This document shows, piece by piece, positions 14,320 to 28,900 of a DNA stretch of 64,000 nt. The stretch's first letter is position 1, and each line of letters starts with the position of its first letter. A program made the translations under genes and the position numbers. The notes beneath the pieces were generated by a model. The model ran no database searches. It saw only the letters and a program-made list of their open reading frames with translations, and was not told where the DNA came from. Source of the DNA: Lineus longissimus (Eukaryota > Nemertea > Pilidiophora > Heteronemertea > Lineidae); NCBI RefSeq assembly GCF_910592395.1, contig NC_088324.1, forward strand, positions 13,046,953-13,110,952, read 5' to 3'.

Positions 14320-15260
14320 CGTTTTAAACCCCAGGATTACGGCAAGTTATCCCTCAGTGACACTCAGTCAATAGTTGATTCATCGAGGTAAGACAAGGGC
14401 TTGACCCTTGGACATCACTGTCCTTCATGTCCTGACTTCCATCCTGCATCATACTTATCAAAATAAGTACAATATTCAAAGTAAAGAACTACCTTCCCGA
14501 AACTTTTTAATACCACTAACAAATTCCCCAACTTTTAACTGATTAGAGTGACTAAGTGGAGGGACCAAGTGTCACATTATAAACCTCTGGCTTCAGTTGG
14601 TCATCCTTGATTGACATTAAGTCAATAGTTGCTACAGACTCGCCCCCTGGACAATCATAAACTTAATCCAGAAAAGATAGGCGAAAGTAGATTGGAAACT
14701 TTGAGAGGTTCAAAAATATGACTAATTTCATTCGGTCCATTGGACTGTTTGACCTAGTGCTCCCAGTGAAAGAAAGAGATCTTTACTTTCAAATTTTTCA
14801 AAAAGATATCAGAAATGGCATGTGGGGTCATGATGCCATGAGTGAGTCTCAAGAGGTTACAGCCAACTTTCTATGAATGGCATAGTTTTCCAGTCAGAAT
14901 TTAAACCCCAGATATTGGGCAACCATTATATCGACCCACTCTCAGTATCAGAAAGTTACTAAATCCCTCACTCGAACACCAAAGCACAAAACAGCTAAAA
15001 ACCAAGTAAATCCATTCAAACTGCCTCACTCACTGTGACATATTCATCTCAGAAATCAGATGCACATCCCTCTTTTTTCTGCTCCGTTACAAAATCACAT
15101 TGGTTTTTTTCGCATGTCCAATGCAGCTCGGATGCTACAGATGAGAAATTTTCATTAAGATTTGTCCATCGGGCTTGATACCCGGATCACTGCCGGCTAT
15201 CCCAGGATGACATAAGTCAATAACTTGATTTGCCGAGAGATCAATTCATGAACTGGATTG
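14320..15260. repeat. Diverged repeats with 'agtcaatagttg' core
   Basis: Related blocks appear at about 14,335-14,420, 14,575-14,660, 14,890-14,950 (partial) and 15,165-15,240. They share 'aaaccccag'-like openings, 'gtcaatagttgat' and a following ctcg/cgag block. Spacing is roughly 250-300 bp. They are heavily mutated, so the copy boundaries are approximate. Confidence 0.5.
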
Positions 15261-15399
15261 GGAAGGGATACGAGCAATGGATAATTGAAGATCAGTTTGT
15301 CCAAATGTTGGTCCAGTATTAGAGTGCTTGGCTTGTAACTGGGACGACGGGAGTTTCAGCAGTCTTGACTACAGTTGTGTCCTCAGGCTAGACACTAAA

Positions 15400-18300
15400 C
15401 CATAATTGCTGAGCGATCAATTGATGAACTAGATCGGTTAGTCCAGTGGAGGTGTGGAGGTGTCCCCCCCTCCCCACTCGCCCTTCAAAAGCCAAAAAAT
15501 GGAAATTTCTGTTCTCCAGGAAGATGCTCTTTGAATTTGGTTCCAAATATATTTCCATATCTGAATATTCCGTCATAGCAGAACCACTGACCACCCATGG
15601 ACCAATGAAATGGAAGTCAGAAAAACCATTATTAGTTTATGCCACCTCTCCATCTATCTCCCATATGACAAAAAGGGCCACCCATGACCAAACCTATCAG
15701 GGTCTCATCACACGTGATCAAAACTGATATAAATCAATAAATGAAATCCTTTCAAGTGTAAGACATGTTTCCTCAGAAAGTGTTTATGTTGTCTGATATA
15801 AAATGAATAGCAAATTATCAAATTCATGACTTTGCATTCGAGTACATTCCAATCTTGGGGCAGAATATGCAAACTAAGGTAATTTCAAGTTATTCTAATA
15901 ATTTTCCTTCCTTGTCGCATGTGTTCCTTTGTACCACACATCTTTCATGTCAAGAACCGAGAACGATGAGAGACACTATCACTGATAGATAACATCATGT
16001 TAATATCCATTGTCAAAGCCGAATTCTTGGAATTGTTACTCTCAAATTAGCTTATCCTGGACAAATGCTGACTTAGGGAACATGTCCTGACAAAATTTGT
16101 TCTGATAGATATCATCAAGCAGATCAACCAAAGAGTGCATTTGAATTTTACAGGTCTAGGCCTACATGCAGTATAACAATCACCAAACTTCTGCAATTTT
16201 ACAGCCTGAAATAACATGACCACCCAAATTCTGCTATCATTACCCATAAGCTGTCCCTGATGGCCGAACAGATAAATGGAGAAGTTCCTAAAAATACCCC
16301 CTCATCAAAGGATGAGCAAGATGTGAGGCAATTTGTGACATTTATAGCAACAGGGATGTCCTGTTTGATTCTTGTAAGTGTGAGTTGTCATGGCCCCCTT
16401 GCTGGTATGGTTATTGGGACAAGCCACCCAGGCTGTGATCTGTATCTTCCACGGAATTAGGGCAGGGCGTATATCAAATGGAATTACTTATTTCTGAGAT
16501 CAGGCTTTTAATTCTGTTTGAATTACGATAATGGAAGTCCAAGTCCTGACGAAAGGATACTCCACCCCAGCAGTCGGCCGACATGCTGAGAGGGGTAGTG
16601 ATTTAGAGTGCAGATGAAAGAGAAGCACCTACACACTATACATGTTGATCCCTTCCTTTGGGCAATAAGTCACTCCGCTGTGACATTTTAGTGAGAGATC
16701 AACAGAGGTCAAGCAAAACCTGCAAGTAGGCTGGGTGCAAAAAAGATCAACATTCATCCTGCTATACCCACTTATTAACTGCTCTTGGTCCAGACAGCCA
16801 ATGCCATCTTTTTTCAGCTGAAACTGATCCCAACCTACATAAAAAATCTACTCATGAAAGATCAAGACCCTGGTTAAAGCCTGTGAGTTTGTCCAAGCAA
16901 AGGTTAGCAACACTTTCATCTTTTGCTCTAGGGAGAAGTGCTTTTTTATACCAGGAAGTGGACAACAATGGACACCTACTGAAAGAAATGTCAAACAAAA
17001 TGTTACAAGTTTCTTTAGATAAGTATATCAATACCGGAAAAGGATAAATGGAAAATATTGCTGCAGAAAAAAGACAATAAAGGGCAACTTCTTTCAAAAC
17101 AACACAAAAATGTGTACCTCATTTGGCTACTCTCTATCAGACAGGTAGTACATTGCAGTACCAATGCACTATCATGCATTGGTACCAAAACGAGGCTGAG
17201 TTTTAGCAACGAGGCTGAGTTTTAGCAGATAAGGATATGATATGGCCTAGATTGCAGACTGTATGTAGGTTGTAAGTTTTCTGGACTGCATCCATAAAGG
17301 GAGGGTACACACAGTGCTTGTATAAGTTGTAAACCCTTGGCAGTCAGCTCAGTCAGCTAGAAATTGTGAAAACCAGATGAGTCAATATTGCCAAAGCCAT
17401 ACTATAGTGATGTTTTCATTTCTAGTCATCAACAGTGGTACTATCAAACGAATATATCACATCCTTAAATAGATCTATTGAGGACTGATGAGTTGTGGAC
17501 CGAGCCATCTGATGACATCTCGAGTGGGCTGAGGAGGGCCTGCAAGAATGCTCTTGTCTGGCATAAGAGGTTTACTTGGCACCTCTCAAGATTCGTGGCG
17601 ATTCTTCATCACCATTGGTCTATTTGATGACCCTTGAGATGAATGACAACTCGTTGCACACGAAAGAAATTCCAGTTCTATTACTTTTTTATAAACCTTT
17701 ATCTGCAACACAGTACTGTAAACCGAAAAACACAGGGCACAAAGAGAATGTTTTATTTTCACATTTTTTTGCAGCAAAACAAAGAATTTTGTCTACACAT
17801 TACAACAAATTGGTACGGTCAACGCTTCATAGTACTGTACTGATACTTTATTTATTTTTGTAACTGATATGTTTATAAAGGATACAATGAATATCTCTTG
17901 AAATAATATACAATAATAACATATTTTATTTTAGTTAGTCTACAACAACGCCATTATAGTCTTTAATCAACTCAATCCATATATCAGCTATTGTTATTAT
18001 TATGACTAAAGATGCCTTTGGAGAAATACCCATGGCTAACTACCATCTATAAATAACAAATGAGTTTCATAATAAAGATATATCTAAAGCTATGATATCT
18101 AACCTATCAACCCTGTGGCCTATGAGAACAGGTTATTTAAAGATATGGGAAAACAAACAGTTTTTTCACAAATACAACTGATAGATGAAATGACGTAAAT
18201 GTTTCATTACTGAATGATGTATCACTATGCTGTATGATCACATAAACATCAATTCACAATCTTTGATCACAAATCATATCTTATTATCTCGTTAAAATTG

Positions 18301-21300
18301 CTGCTGAAATACCAATTGACCCTTTGAACTCACTGGGAAAATCTTCTTCTAGCTCACCGAGGATGTGAGTTTGCAGTTGCAAAGTATCAGGGGTAGTCAG
18401 CAACTGTTGATCATACTAGGGCGGATACAGGGCTGGGGGTGGGACACCCCTGATTTGAGAGAATTCTCTGAAACTGACCATGAATTTTTTAGTGAAAAGC
18501 ACACGGGTGCTCCTTCAGTTACTTAGACGCCTTACCTGGGCGCCAAGATCCCCTCTCACAGACCTGGAAGTTGTGATATTTTTCTAATTCAAGCCAGAAA
18601 GACTACAGTGCTACCTGTCAAATTGATAAACACACCTTCATAACCAATACCAGTCTCAACAACTTGTGTTTTGTTATCAAATAAGTGTCAACAGGTTACA
18701 AATATTTATTGGATTATCTCGAATTTTTATATACACACATCACGAGGTAGCAGTTTTACATGTGAACAGGGAAGCACCTTGAAAACTATCCATCTCTTGA
18801 TGTGCAGAACAAGAGATACTTTCAGGCTTCCCGTCGCTTATTGGCATCCCCACTGGCACATTGGCTGAAAAAGACAATAACGTTTTGGCCGTCATAACTG
18901 TCCAACTTGTTCAAACTTCTCAGCTGGTGCACCTGGCATTGCTTGTTCTGGCTTAGCTACGGGTCAATCTTGCTGACTTCACAAGGGTCTCGAGAGAGAC
19001 GACACATCGTTGAAGAGTTCTTGGGTAGTTGAGGACTGTATCGATGTCAATCTGACTCATCTCAAACCCTCTTCAAAAGTAACCATGTGCCAGTTTTGAC
19101 AATGTTTGAGAGGGATATCAACTGATGATTTTCAAGTTCAAGTGACCATTTGGAGAGAATTAGTAAGTTTGTTCAGTTTAAACTTTCTGTTTTGCATGGA
19201 TTCTCAAACAAGGCATTTTTCAGTTGTCTGCTGGTCATACCAGGCTTGATGATAATGAGAATGATTGGCTTTCCAGTCAAAGTAGGTCTTGCAGCTTCTT
19301 CGATAATGGAACCTGACACATTAATGGACAGCCCATTGAGGCCCAAGAGACACAACTTTACTAATTATTATCAATGGACGTCATCCTTTGGGTCTTCCGA
19401 GTTCATCCATTGGCTCCCTCATGTCTGGGCTTTTGTAACGCATATATAACAGTACATCGATCCTGGCCACAAATGTGCCAAGCTTGACTCTTACATCATC
19501 AGCCTAATGAATACATTGTCATGTTTATCCAGCAATATCAACCTTACATACTGTTTTATGACCGCTAACCACCTCCCAATGGCCAGTGTTACATATTGGG
19601 CCAATCTGGTTGACCTCTGGTAAATCAGACTGTGACATCATATCGCCTTACTAATGAGAACGATTGTTGTATAATGAAAGCGATGTGATTGTATTCGTAA
19701 TGAATCAACCAACACTTGGCTCAATGTCTCCAGTGAATCGATGCTGGATATTGATGGCTGCAATCGGAAACTGGGCATCTTAAGAAATCTTGCCGCGGCC
19801 GCGGTGAGGAGTTTTCATAAGTTGTTCATGTAGTAGTCATAGCAGAGGGAAGGGAGTCACCTATTGCGTTAGCAGGTTATCAAGATAATAATTTCATCTG
19901 CAAGAGATTTTTAAGCACAGAAAAACTGACAAATCAATATTTGTTTCAAAACCTGCAAAAGGGATGTATGCCACAGCCCTGGTCAAGAAGGGCAAAAGGC
20001 ATATGAATGCAACTGATGGTAAAGGCCTCTCCTATGATGAATGTTACCCTTTCAACCCTCCGTGTCACTGCCCTATATTTGACACAGCAGCTTCATAGCT
20101 CAATGGATCAATCTCCACCCCCTCAGGACCAATTCTCATGTCCAAACAGAACATCCGATATTTGAGACAACACATGACATCCGACACCAAAGCACTAATT
20201 CCATCAGAATCCATCGATGGCCCCCGTTGGCGCATTATTGCCCAAATCTCTGGATTTAAAGATTACTGCGCTGTAGCCATTGGAAATCAATGTAAGCATT
20301 TCTGTCACATCGACTTGGAGAGGACATACAATAAGAGATAGACAAGAGATACATTTAGATAATAGAGAAAAAAATTGAAAGAAAAGTGTACTGAAATTGA
20401 TAGTCCCTGAGGATTACAGATTGAAAAAGCGGAGAGTTAGAGGTGTCACTGACCCACTGCCAAACATGATTATCAGGCTCTCTATTGCATTGCAGCTCAA
20501 AGTGATGACTCCCTGTCACACACAGGGAAGAGAAAATCAGTCAAAGACACATCATTCTTCAGAGTAGACACCGTAGAGGACTGCCACCATCTCTCTTCAC
20601 TCCAAGTGGTCAAAGGTTGGTCGCAATGCTACCCCTCCATCATAACTTTAGTTTTATGCATCCCCAAATACTTTATTCAGACCAAAGGTCTAGGAGGATT
20701 ATCTGACATGGTAAATGACAATGGATACTTCTTGGTGATGGCCAAGGTCCAACCACAGTTGGATTCCGATCAGATTCACTAACTTCCACATTACAATGGA
20801 TAGCACACTTAAGGAAATTACTATTGGAAGAATGCATCTCATCAGACCTAATCAGATCTTAAGATCCGGTCACCTTTCTCCAGAGAATATCTAAGTGTAA
20901 ACTTATCTCTAGCCAAACATAGATAAGGTGATGGGGTAAAGCTTGGCCCAAAGGAAAGCTAGCTAAATCATGTTCTCTTCACAACGCAAGTGGATGAAAT
21001 CCCCCCTTTTTGTGGCACGAAATGGACTTCAACAACTTTCCTCATAACCTGGTTTAAAAAGAACAGTTTTGTCCAGACATGGCATGAAAGCTTTTAAATA
21101 CCATTAGAAGATATTGCTGACAGGAAAACACTCAAACAGCAACAAACTGACAACTTGATGTATCAATAGAAAGTACCTCAAGCTCTTTTAGCTGGAATAA
21201 AATAGCTTGGCCAGACTGTTCAGACTGTTTTACTGCTGCCAGCACTCTGACTGTTAGCTAAGGAGTCTGAATGACCAGCTCTTTCTGGCAACATTTTCTC

Positions 21301-22470
21301 AGGAGTAAAATTGGTGACCCTCATGACCAACAGCATCAAGCAAGTGAAAGCATATCGAAGAACATGGAGCGGCAAAGGGTTGCATGTACTTCTTGATGTG
21401 TTACAGAATACTTAGAAGTACATATAGTTCGCTATGAGCAGCAAGATTGGTAACAATTTTACGATCCTGAGTGAGAATGTATAACATGAGATGTTGGTAC
21501 TCAAGTAATCTTTCAGGTGCAGACCAGGCAGGTGCATCAGGCAAGGCAAACTTTCTTCTTCTTGATATTTTTTAACTGCTTTCTAGCATAATGTTCAGAG
21601 ATCATTACAAAATTTCTCCGTAACCCATCTCACCATTCCGTCCATGGCCGTAGATGGCGGGGGAGAGGGAGAGGGAAGGCATTGAATATCTAAAAGACAT
21701 GCCCCCCTACCTCCCCACCAGAGAGAGCTTTAACAATGCTTAAGCCATTGATGAAATTGTCTCAGAACAGGGACATTTCACACAAACAGGAGACCCATCC
21801 CGAAATCTATCGGCCTTCCCTTCTCAGAGCTAAGATGGTATAAGCTCTTTGGTAGACTTGCTGCTGGCGAAACGGATAACAGCAATAGATTGAGGGGAAT
21901 GTTTATCATTGCTTTAGCTTCATTGAGTCAAGAAGGGATGCTGTAATCTAGTTTGAGGAGAAGATGAATCGTACTGACGTCTGGTTCATTGAGTGGAGAG
22001 ATGGTCCAGACTGATAGTGTTTTTTCTTGCAGATGAGTAAAAACAGCATGATAGTGAAAAGCCAAAGCTCACATATGATTGGAATATGAATATACTGCAA
22101 ATATCTCCAAAACCACGCTGGGTTCAACTAATGACCTTGCCACACATCCATATGCAATGTTTTCCATAGCTTCAACTTGATCTTGAATTGGTTTTCCTAC
22201 CCTTTGCTTTGTTATTTGATCAGAATGCGGTAGTCACTGATGTTAGAACACTACAACCACAAAACTCTACTGAACCAAGGATAGTATCAGTGGAGGCCAA
22301 GTTCTCGGAAGTGAGAATTCACCTGCCTGTCCAGATCAATGGATTGAATGTGGCAGAAAAAGCTCCCCACTTTACCAATCTACCACCTGATGGTGAAATA
22401 TTTCTCCTGTTTGTTTGGATTCAGTGGTATCCCTTACTGGAATGGCTTACCAATGCAGCCGAAGCCTGAG
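15400..22470. other. Gene-free stretch
   Basis: No recognisable gene or RNA. Short open frames such as 15,446-15,727, 16,260-16,460 and 17,576-17,863 show no domain or conserved motif and no consistent splice frame. A perfect 19-bp direct duplication of 'acgaggctgagttttagca' lies at about 17,190-17,228. The segment about 19,640-19,800 is ATTA- and GATT-rich and is followed by a short GC-rich palindrome (ccgcggccgcgg). Confidence 0.5.
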
Positions 22471-22479
22471 GCCATGTTC

Positions 22480-22835
22480 CACTCTTCCCGACTTGATTAT
22501 TTTGACGCCAACGTTTAACGCAATAGCAGCAAACAAGTGTGATATACAAAAGGAGAAGGCATACCCTTCTGTATGCAGCTTTTTATTTTAAGGTAAAGTT
22601 GCTTATGACTGAAAATCCAATGTAGGTCTAACAACAGCAAACATGTTTGGTGAAGAAAGGGAGAAAGTACACAGCTTATGAAAGCAAGGCATGATATCTT
22701 CCTAAGGTGATGTTGCATTTTGGAACTTGATTATTTTGATTAAAAATCCCAAGGAGGACTTACAATAGCAAATATTTTTGGCATAAAAAGAAAGAAGGTA
22801 ACCCAGCTTATGAAAGCAGCCATAGTCCTCAGGCT
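22480..22835. repeat. Three diverged tandem units of about 115 bp
   Basis: Units begin near 22,490, 22,605 and 22,728. The first and third open with 'cttgattattttga'. All three contain 'acarcagcaaa' or 'caatagcaaa' followed by an 'aaagggagaaag'-type purine block, and the last two end in 'cagcttatgaaagca'. This is an old local tandem duplication without coding potential. Confidence 0.7.
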
Positions 22836-24129
22836 ACAATTCTGTTCACATCACTATTCAAGTATAACTGCTAACCACACAGTGCTGCATACTCCTGGTA
22901 TTTATCATCTGTGATGTGGCAAATAACTGTAGGGTTAGAGATAAAAGCAAACTGGTTCGGAAGATTGATAGCAGGTCCAGAGATTGATAGGGTGTGACAT
23001 TCAAGTTAACTTCAACAGCAAGGTTCAGTATTTCTGTGTGATTTCACGTCAGGGATAGGTCAAGGGCTATATATCTGAAACATTCCAATAAATCTGCATA
23101 TCTTCTCAGGCTATGATATGTTGTCTGGTGAGGTTTCTACTGCCTCACAAGTGCAGTTAAGTCTCTGAAATACCAAAGCCTATCTGAAACATTCCATTGC
23201 ATCCACACTGTATCTTTTCAAGTAATTCTCCTGGCAAAGTTCAGCTTATCTACAATTCTGTCTAGACACAATGATAAACCACCTTGTTAGGCCTACAGCT
23301 TTCTATAAACCCTGCACAAGCTTTTGTTTCAAGCAAACTCAAGATCTTAGATCATCTTCTTCTAGCTTGATTTCAATTTTCTTTTCAAACAGCCAAGTTA
23401 GTCACCACAGGTGCTTGTGATAGAAGTCTTTTATCGAACCATGATGCAAGGGATGCAACTGGTTATCCTCCCAATCAGACATGATGATAAAATAATGATT
23501 TATGAGTTACACATCTTTCTGCAACCTGCCTGCTTCAGATTTTCTTCAAGAAAAGAAACCTTTTGAGTGACTTTTTGTTCCAATAGCCAGGTGTTTGGTA
23601 TAAACACCATTCTTTGATGCAACACCAGTAATAGCATGCCGCAAAGAAACTATTTTTCATCGCCTTGATGATAAAAAATGTTTTGCACTGTAAAGCCTGT
23701 CTAAAAAGTCATATCCACAACATTATTCAAAGTCCAATCTGTACTGCACTGCCCCGCTATCAGACTCTGCTTGGATACGCTGCAAAAAGCCATTGTTGCA
23801 GTACGCAATGGTCAGATGTATGGTGGCCTAACTCGGAAAGATGGTCAGTCAACATAAACAGAAACTTGAAAGATTTTAAAATAGAGACATCCTTGGCCAT
23901 TTCTCACTTCCTCAAAAAAATCATTATCTCCGAGGTGTTCTGTGCACCCCACTGCTAATGCTTTTTAGCCAGCAACTGCTCAACATTGATCCAATAAAAC
24001 GCATGTATTCACTTTCGCCATTTGTAAGACACACACTCCCGCCTGCAAGTTTCTGATCTTCAGTTACACCCATTTCCTCGCTTTTCTGTGATCTTTTGCT
24101 CCGCGAGATTTTCCCCTGCTGCTCATCAT

Positions 24130-24430
24130 CATGTCAAGTTTAACAAGTTTTGCTAGGTAGGAAGAGCAGTATGTACTAGCTAGTTAGAATATCTCCACTA
24201 CTTGCTCCGCCTTGGTATACTTGTCTTAGGCTACATGAGTCTGTTGAGAAATGTACATGATTTGACGAGGCCATTTGAGACAGCTGCACTGATAAAAAAA
24301 TTCAACTTCAAAAACCAACTTGATGTCGCTCTCTAGTGTCAAGATAAGAAGTTTTGCCAGGTAGCAAAAGTATACTAGTTAGTTAGCATACTAGTTAGCA
24401 TAAATACATGCTTCTTCACAACTAGACATA
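24130..24430. repeat. Partial direct duplication with 'actagttagttag' ends
   Basis: Two blocks about 205 bp apart (near 24,133 and 24,336) share 'gtcaag', 'aagttttgcyaggtag' and 'tactagytagttag'. The second block is followed by a further short 'catactagttagcat' echo. It adjoins the larger triplicated element just downstream. Confidence 0.5.
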
Positions 24431-24589
24431 TTGCTCCTATTCTATTTGCCAAGTGGAAATAGGTATTCATTTGAGTAGTAGACATACTAGCCGGCAAAAG
24501 CCAACAAAATATGTTCGAAATTAAGGGAAAGAGTTCAACTGCAGATCAGAAACTTGCCACCAGAAGTATGTGTCTTTCAACTGGCAAAA

Positions 24590-25910
24590 ATATTGTCAAC
24601 TAGCCCAAAGATGCTTTCGAAGACAATGGTTTGGATGGGCATTGTTCTGAAATGCTAATCCCATTCAAGAAAAAAACCCAAAACCCAGATTTATGTTTAG
24701 ATAAGACCTCACCTATTTATGTGGTCCTCTGTGGCCTAGTGGTAAGGGCTGTGATCACCAAGCAGAGTGCCCAGGGTTCACAACCAAGACGTGGCTGGAG
24801 GGGTTGGGTATCTTTTTATCATTTTTTGGTATTTGATTTTTTTTTGAATGGGTAGAAAGAAGTTTTACTTCTCTCCACCAAAAGGTGATCTTTGCTACAA
24901 ATAAATATTTCTTTTGGCCAGAATTTGGTTCCTTTAAGAAAGTGTCATTTGAATCACTTTCTTCAAATAAATACACCCTTGAAAAGTCAGAATCAATAAA
25001 ATAAGACAAGACAAAATCTCAGTCCAAAAGCAAAATGTTCATCAGAGTAAATGTTGCTGCAGGAGCAATCTGAAAGTGAAATCCCCCCATTTTTACCAAC
25101 CAAACGACCAGCCCTAAGTTAAGTTTTCAAAGACAATAGTTTTGACTGGCAGTGTTTTGGATCGCCAAACACCCTCATGAAGAAGTTTAGACTGAATAAA
25201 GCCTGCAGTTGTTGTGTGATCCTCTGTGGCCTAGTGGCAAGGGCTGTGATCACCAAGCAGAGGGACCAGGCTTCTGGACCCAGACTTGGCTGGAGGGGGA
25301 ATGTTTTTTAATAATTTTTTTTCGTTCAATTTTTTTTTTTAAATGGGTAGAGAGAAGTAAAGGTTTTACTTCTCCCTACCCAGTGGTGTTCTTTGTGGCA
25401 TGTAATATTTCTTATGGTCAGAAGATTATTATTTCTAAAAAAATTGTCATTGATCTCTTTCTATCCAAGTCGAATAAACTCTTGAGGAATCTGAACCAAT
25501 AGACTTTGAATCATGGCCAGGAGTGTCAGTTTTACAAACAGCAAAAGTATTGCCAACCAGCTCAAATATGTTTTCAAGACAATGGTTTTGGTGGACATAG
25601 TTCTAAGTTGTATTGTTTCTCAAGAACAATACCCACATTTATATCTTTGAAGGACCTCCCTTACTCATGTGTTCCTCTGTGGTGTAGTGGCAGGGGCTGT
25701 GATTACCATCCAGAGGACCCAGGGTTCAGAAGCCATAGGTGTGGTAAAATTTTTATAATTTTTTTTTTTCAATTTTTTTTAATGGGTAGAAAGAAGTAAC
25801 AGTTTACTTCTTTCTACCCAAAGGTGTCCTTTGTGGCAAGTAATATTTCTTATTGCCAGAATATTATTATTTTTAAAAATGTTCATGGGTCACTTTCTCC
25901 AACGTTCATT
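24590..25910 (+). repeat. Triplicated tRNA-like repeat unit of about 450-500 bp with hairpin
   Basis: Three consecutive units share the same order of blocks: 'agacaatggttt', about 100 bp later a tRNA-like head 'tgtggcctagtggtaagg' (24,731; 25,225; 25,678), a 'cccagggttca' B-box-like stretch, a long T run, and then a palindrome based on 'tgggtagaaagaagtaa'. In the third unit the palindrome is a perfect 17-bp stem (25,783-25,799 with 25,804-25,820, 4-nt loop). The A- and B-box-like parts suggest a tRNA-derived SINE ancestor. The repeated unit is larger than the SINE, so segmental tandem duplication carried it along. Confidence 0.75.
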
Positions 25911-28900
25911 ACATAAATGACTGCCGCAATCTATTTGACGCTAAATGCATCATAACTAATGCCATACTAACACAACCATCGCTACTTTATTTTCCCATCA
26001 TTTGTGAGAAAACGACAGTGCAGTAAAATAACAGTCACTTAGTGAAACAAACGACTCCCTCGGGTCAATATTTACTAAACCTGGTTCATTGCACTTATCG
26101 CCACTATGTTCAACAGCAAAAACTGCTTCATTTTGTATAAAAACCACTGCTTGTGACCACCATGCCAGCGCCTGCTTGTGGCCACCATACCAGCATCAAC
26201 CGCCACAACTTTTTGCACAACATTCTCGTAACGCCACAAAATAACTGCCATAAAGTGCAACAAATGGCTTATCAGAGAGAGCTTTGGATGTAATTGATTG
26301 AAGGAGTCATCATGAGTGAGTCACGGGGCTCCCTCAGTACTCTCTCTCACTAGGAGTGACAGGGGGAAGCAGGGGCAGAGATGGTGGTGTGAGATTGTGA
26401 GCTGCGATGCTGTTGATGTTGGCGATGCTCTAAAGATGAAGCAGCAGAAATGTAAGGCATGTCGAATGAAATTTTGAAAATGCTACCAAATATTTTGATA
26501 AGGATCAACCAATTCCAATTTCTGTACAGCAGTGTAACTCAATCACTGTGAAAAATAGTTGCTTGGATTCCGCCTTTTTATTAGAGTTCATGTCACTATT
26601 CAGGGATATCTTCCGAAGGGAGACATGGTACAACGATAATGGCTGTTTCACAGCATTTCTAACCCCACTTGAGCTGTGGAAATGCAGCCTAAATCATGTC
26701 AATAACCATGTTTGCCATGGCTATATAAAATTTCCTATACATTTTACAGTACTTTACACCATGTACCACACTGCGTACCGCGCACTGTATCTCAACTTGT
26801 CCTTGCCACTTCACTCTCAGCCTCACACCTCAATGGATGTCTCCATATTCTGTACCAATAATGAAAACTCTCATTGTAAACAAAGGTAACGAACTCAATC
26901 AGGCATTCAATTTAAACAAGGGCCCACATGACCACAATACACAAGACACATATAAAACGAATGAAACATGAACAAATGAAACACAGCACCTCTTATTTGT
27001 ATAAGTTTTTTTCCTTTAATGATGATTTTTCCACTGAGTTTATGGAGCACATGTACCGGTATGAAGATTTTTTTCGGCATGTATGATGATTTTTCCACGA
27101 AGTGTGATGACTTTTTCCACGGAGTATGATGATTTCTTCACGGAGTAAAATTTTTTTGGATCACCGGAGGTGGATGAATACTTACATGTATCACTTGAGA
27201 AATGTACTTCAAACGCTTCAAATCCAGCATAGACATGGTGGAGTCAAATAAGCCACAAATCGACCTTATATTTTCACCATGCCAGAAAATATGGCGTCGG
27301 AGTACATTTTTGAAGTTCGTTGATGCATTGATACATGTACTACTGGGTACTTCAAAAGATGTTGTCCGACAAAAGCAAAAATCAAAACGGGTTACATGAA
27401 TACAGTATAGTACCCTCTTGGCATCATGAGCATCATTGCGGTCATTTTCACTTGGTGACTATACCTACCTACCTATCTACCTAGTTGGCAGAGGGTGTCG
27501 ATCAACCTTATGCGGTAAAATTTCAAAGTGAGAATTATCTGAAACATAAATTATTGAGGGTTACGAAAAAGGAAAGTTTGAGTTTTATGAATGTACTGAA
27601 CTGAGAATACTTGAATGCATTCTCAAAGACCTTAGTTTCAATCATATCATGCATGCATATAGAATGAACCCCATAATATCTAGGCCTATACCATGACCAA
27701 TAACTTCCTATTCATGCACAAACACATTCCCAATTTCAAAGCCATGGTATAAATACAAAGGAAGTTAGTTCAAAACTTGTGTTATTCTTAAATGCTTTGA
27801 CATGATTTCAACTTCATCCCAGTTAAATGATATGCACTGCATAATGTAAACGTGCAAGCCGTCAAACATGTTCTGATGTCTTTGAGCCCTTATTCAACTT
27901 GACCAGGCCTGCCTATTGTCTGACACGATGTGGACATGATGTAGGATTTAAAAAATGTACGGGTTCCCTTTGAATAATCTTGTTCAAGTTGAAAAAGGCA
28001 TAAAGAGAGTGAGGTAATATGATCAGAATTACATGGGTTCTGGTCTTGTAAGATACATCAATACATGCATGACAGAACTTCGAGTTGACCGAAGCATACA
28101 TTTGTTTTTCTAATCCTTTGGATAATCCTACCACACACAAGTACATTTGAAGGCCTACTGGGATAGGATTAGCTAAATTAGCAGGTCGGTGTAATAAAAC
28201 TTACACCACAGGGTAACCAAAACACCATTATGCACAGGCAATGATGCATCGATACTACACTGCATAGATCATACGCCCAAATGATTTGCATTGGTTTCCC
28301 CATGTACCCTACCTTGTTGTGCATGGGCCAGACTGACACAATCTTATTGCTAACTTCAGCAATGATCAGATAGCACCACCACTCAACTGTACCCCACACA
28401 AGCGTCAGAGATTGTAACATCCCTCTAGTCTAACGAACTCTCGAAACCTTTTGTACTTTTATAGAGGATTTTGGACCATCTTATTAACAGGAATGACAGG
28501 CAGTCTATATTGAGCTCGCTATAAAGAGCTGTGTGATCTTGGAGCCTTGTGTGTCGTTTAGACGAGAGGAGAGTATGGGAACTTGGATGCCTCTGTTTAC
28601 TTATACCAAGCTTCAGTATCAAGTTGTAAAATTGATAGTTGGCAGAAAGATTTTCATGTAGTAATACTGTCCTCTGAGCTGTTCATGTACGTCCCAAAAC
28701 TGGACCGCTTCCAAAATGCAATGGGTTACTAAACCCGGATTTCTTGTCACAGGTTTTCCTATAACACGACCAATTCTTGGTGTATTTTTGCAAAGGAATA
28801 AAGCGAGCCCTCCCATACACTTGTACCGACAATCTATAATAAAGGACACCATTTGATCGCACAAAGATGAAATCTGATACGATCTTTATAGAAATCATAA

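Noticed and set aside
27012-27150. CRISPR-like array
   Set aside because: Units are contiguous and imperfect with no spacers; a minisatellite in animal DNA.
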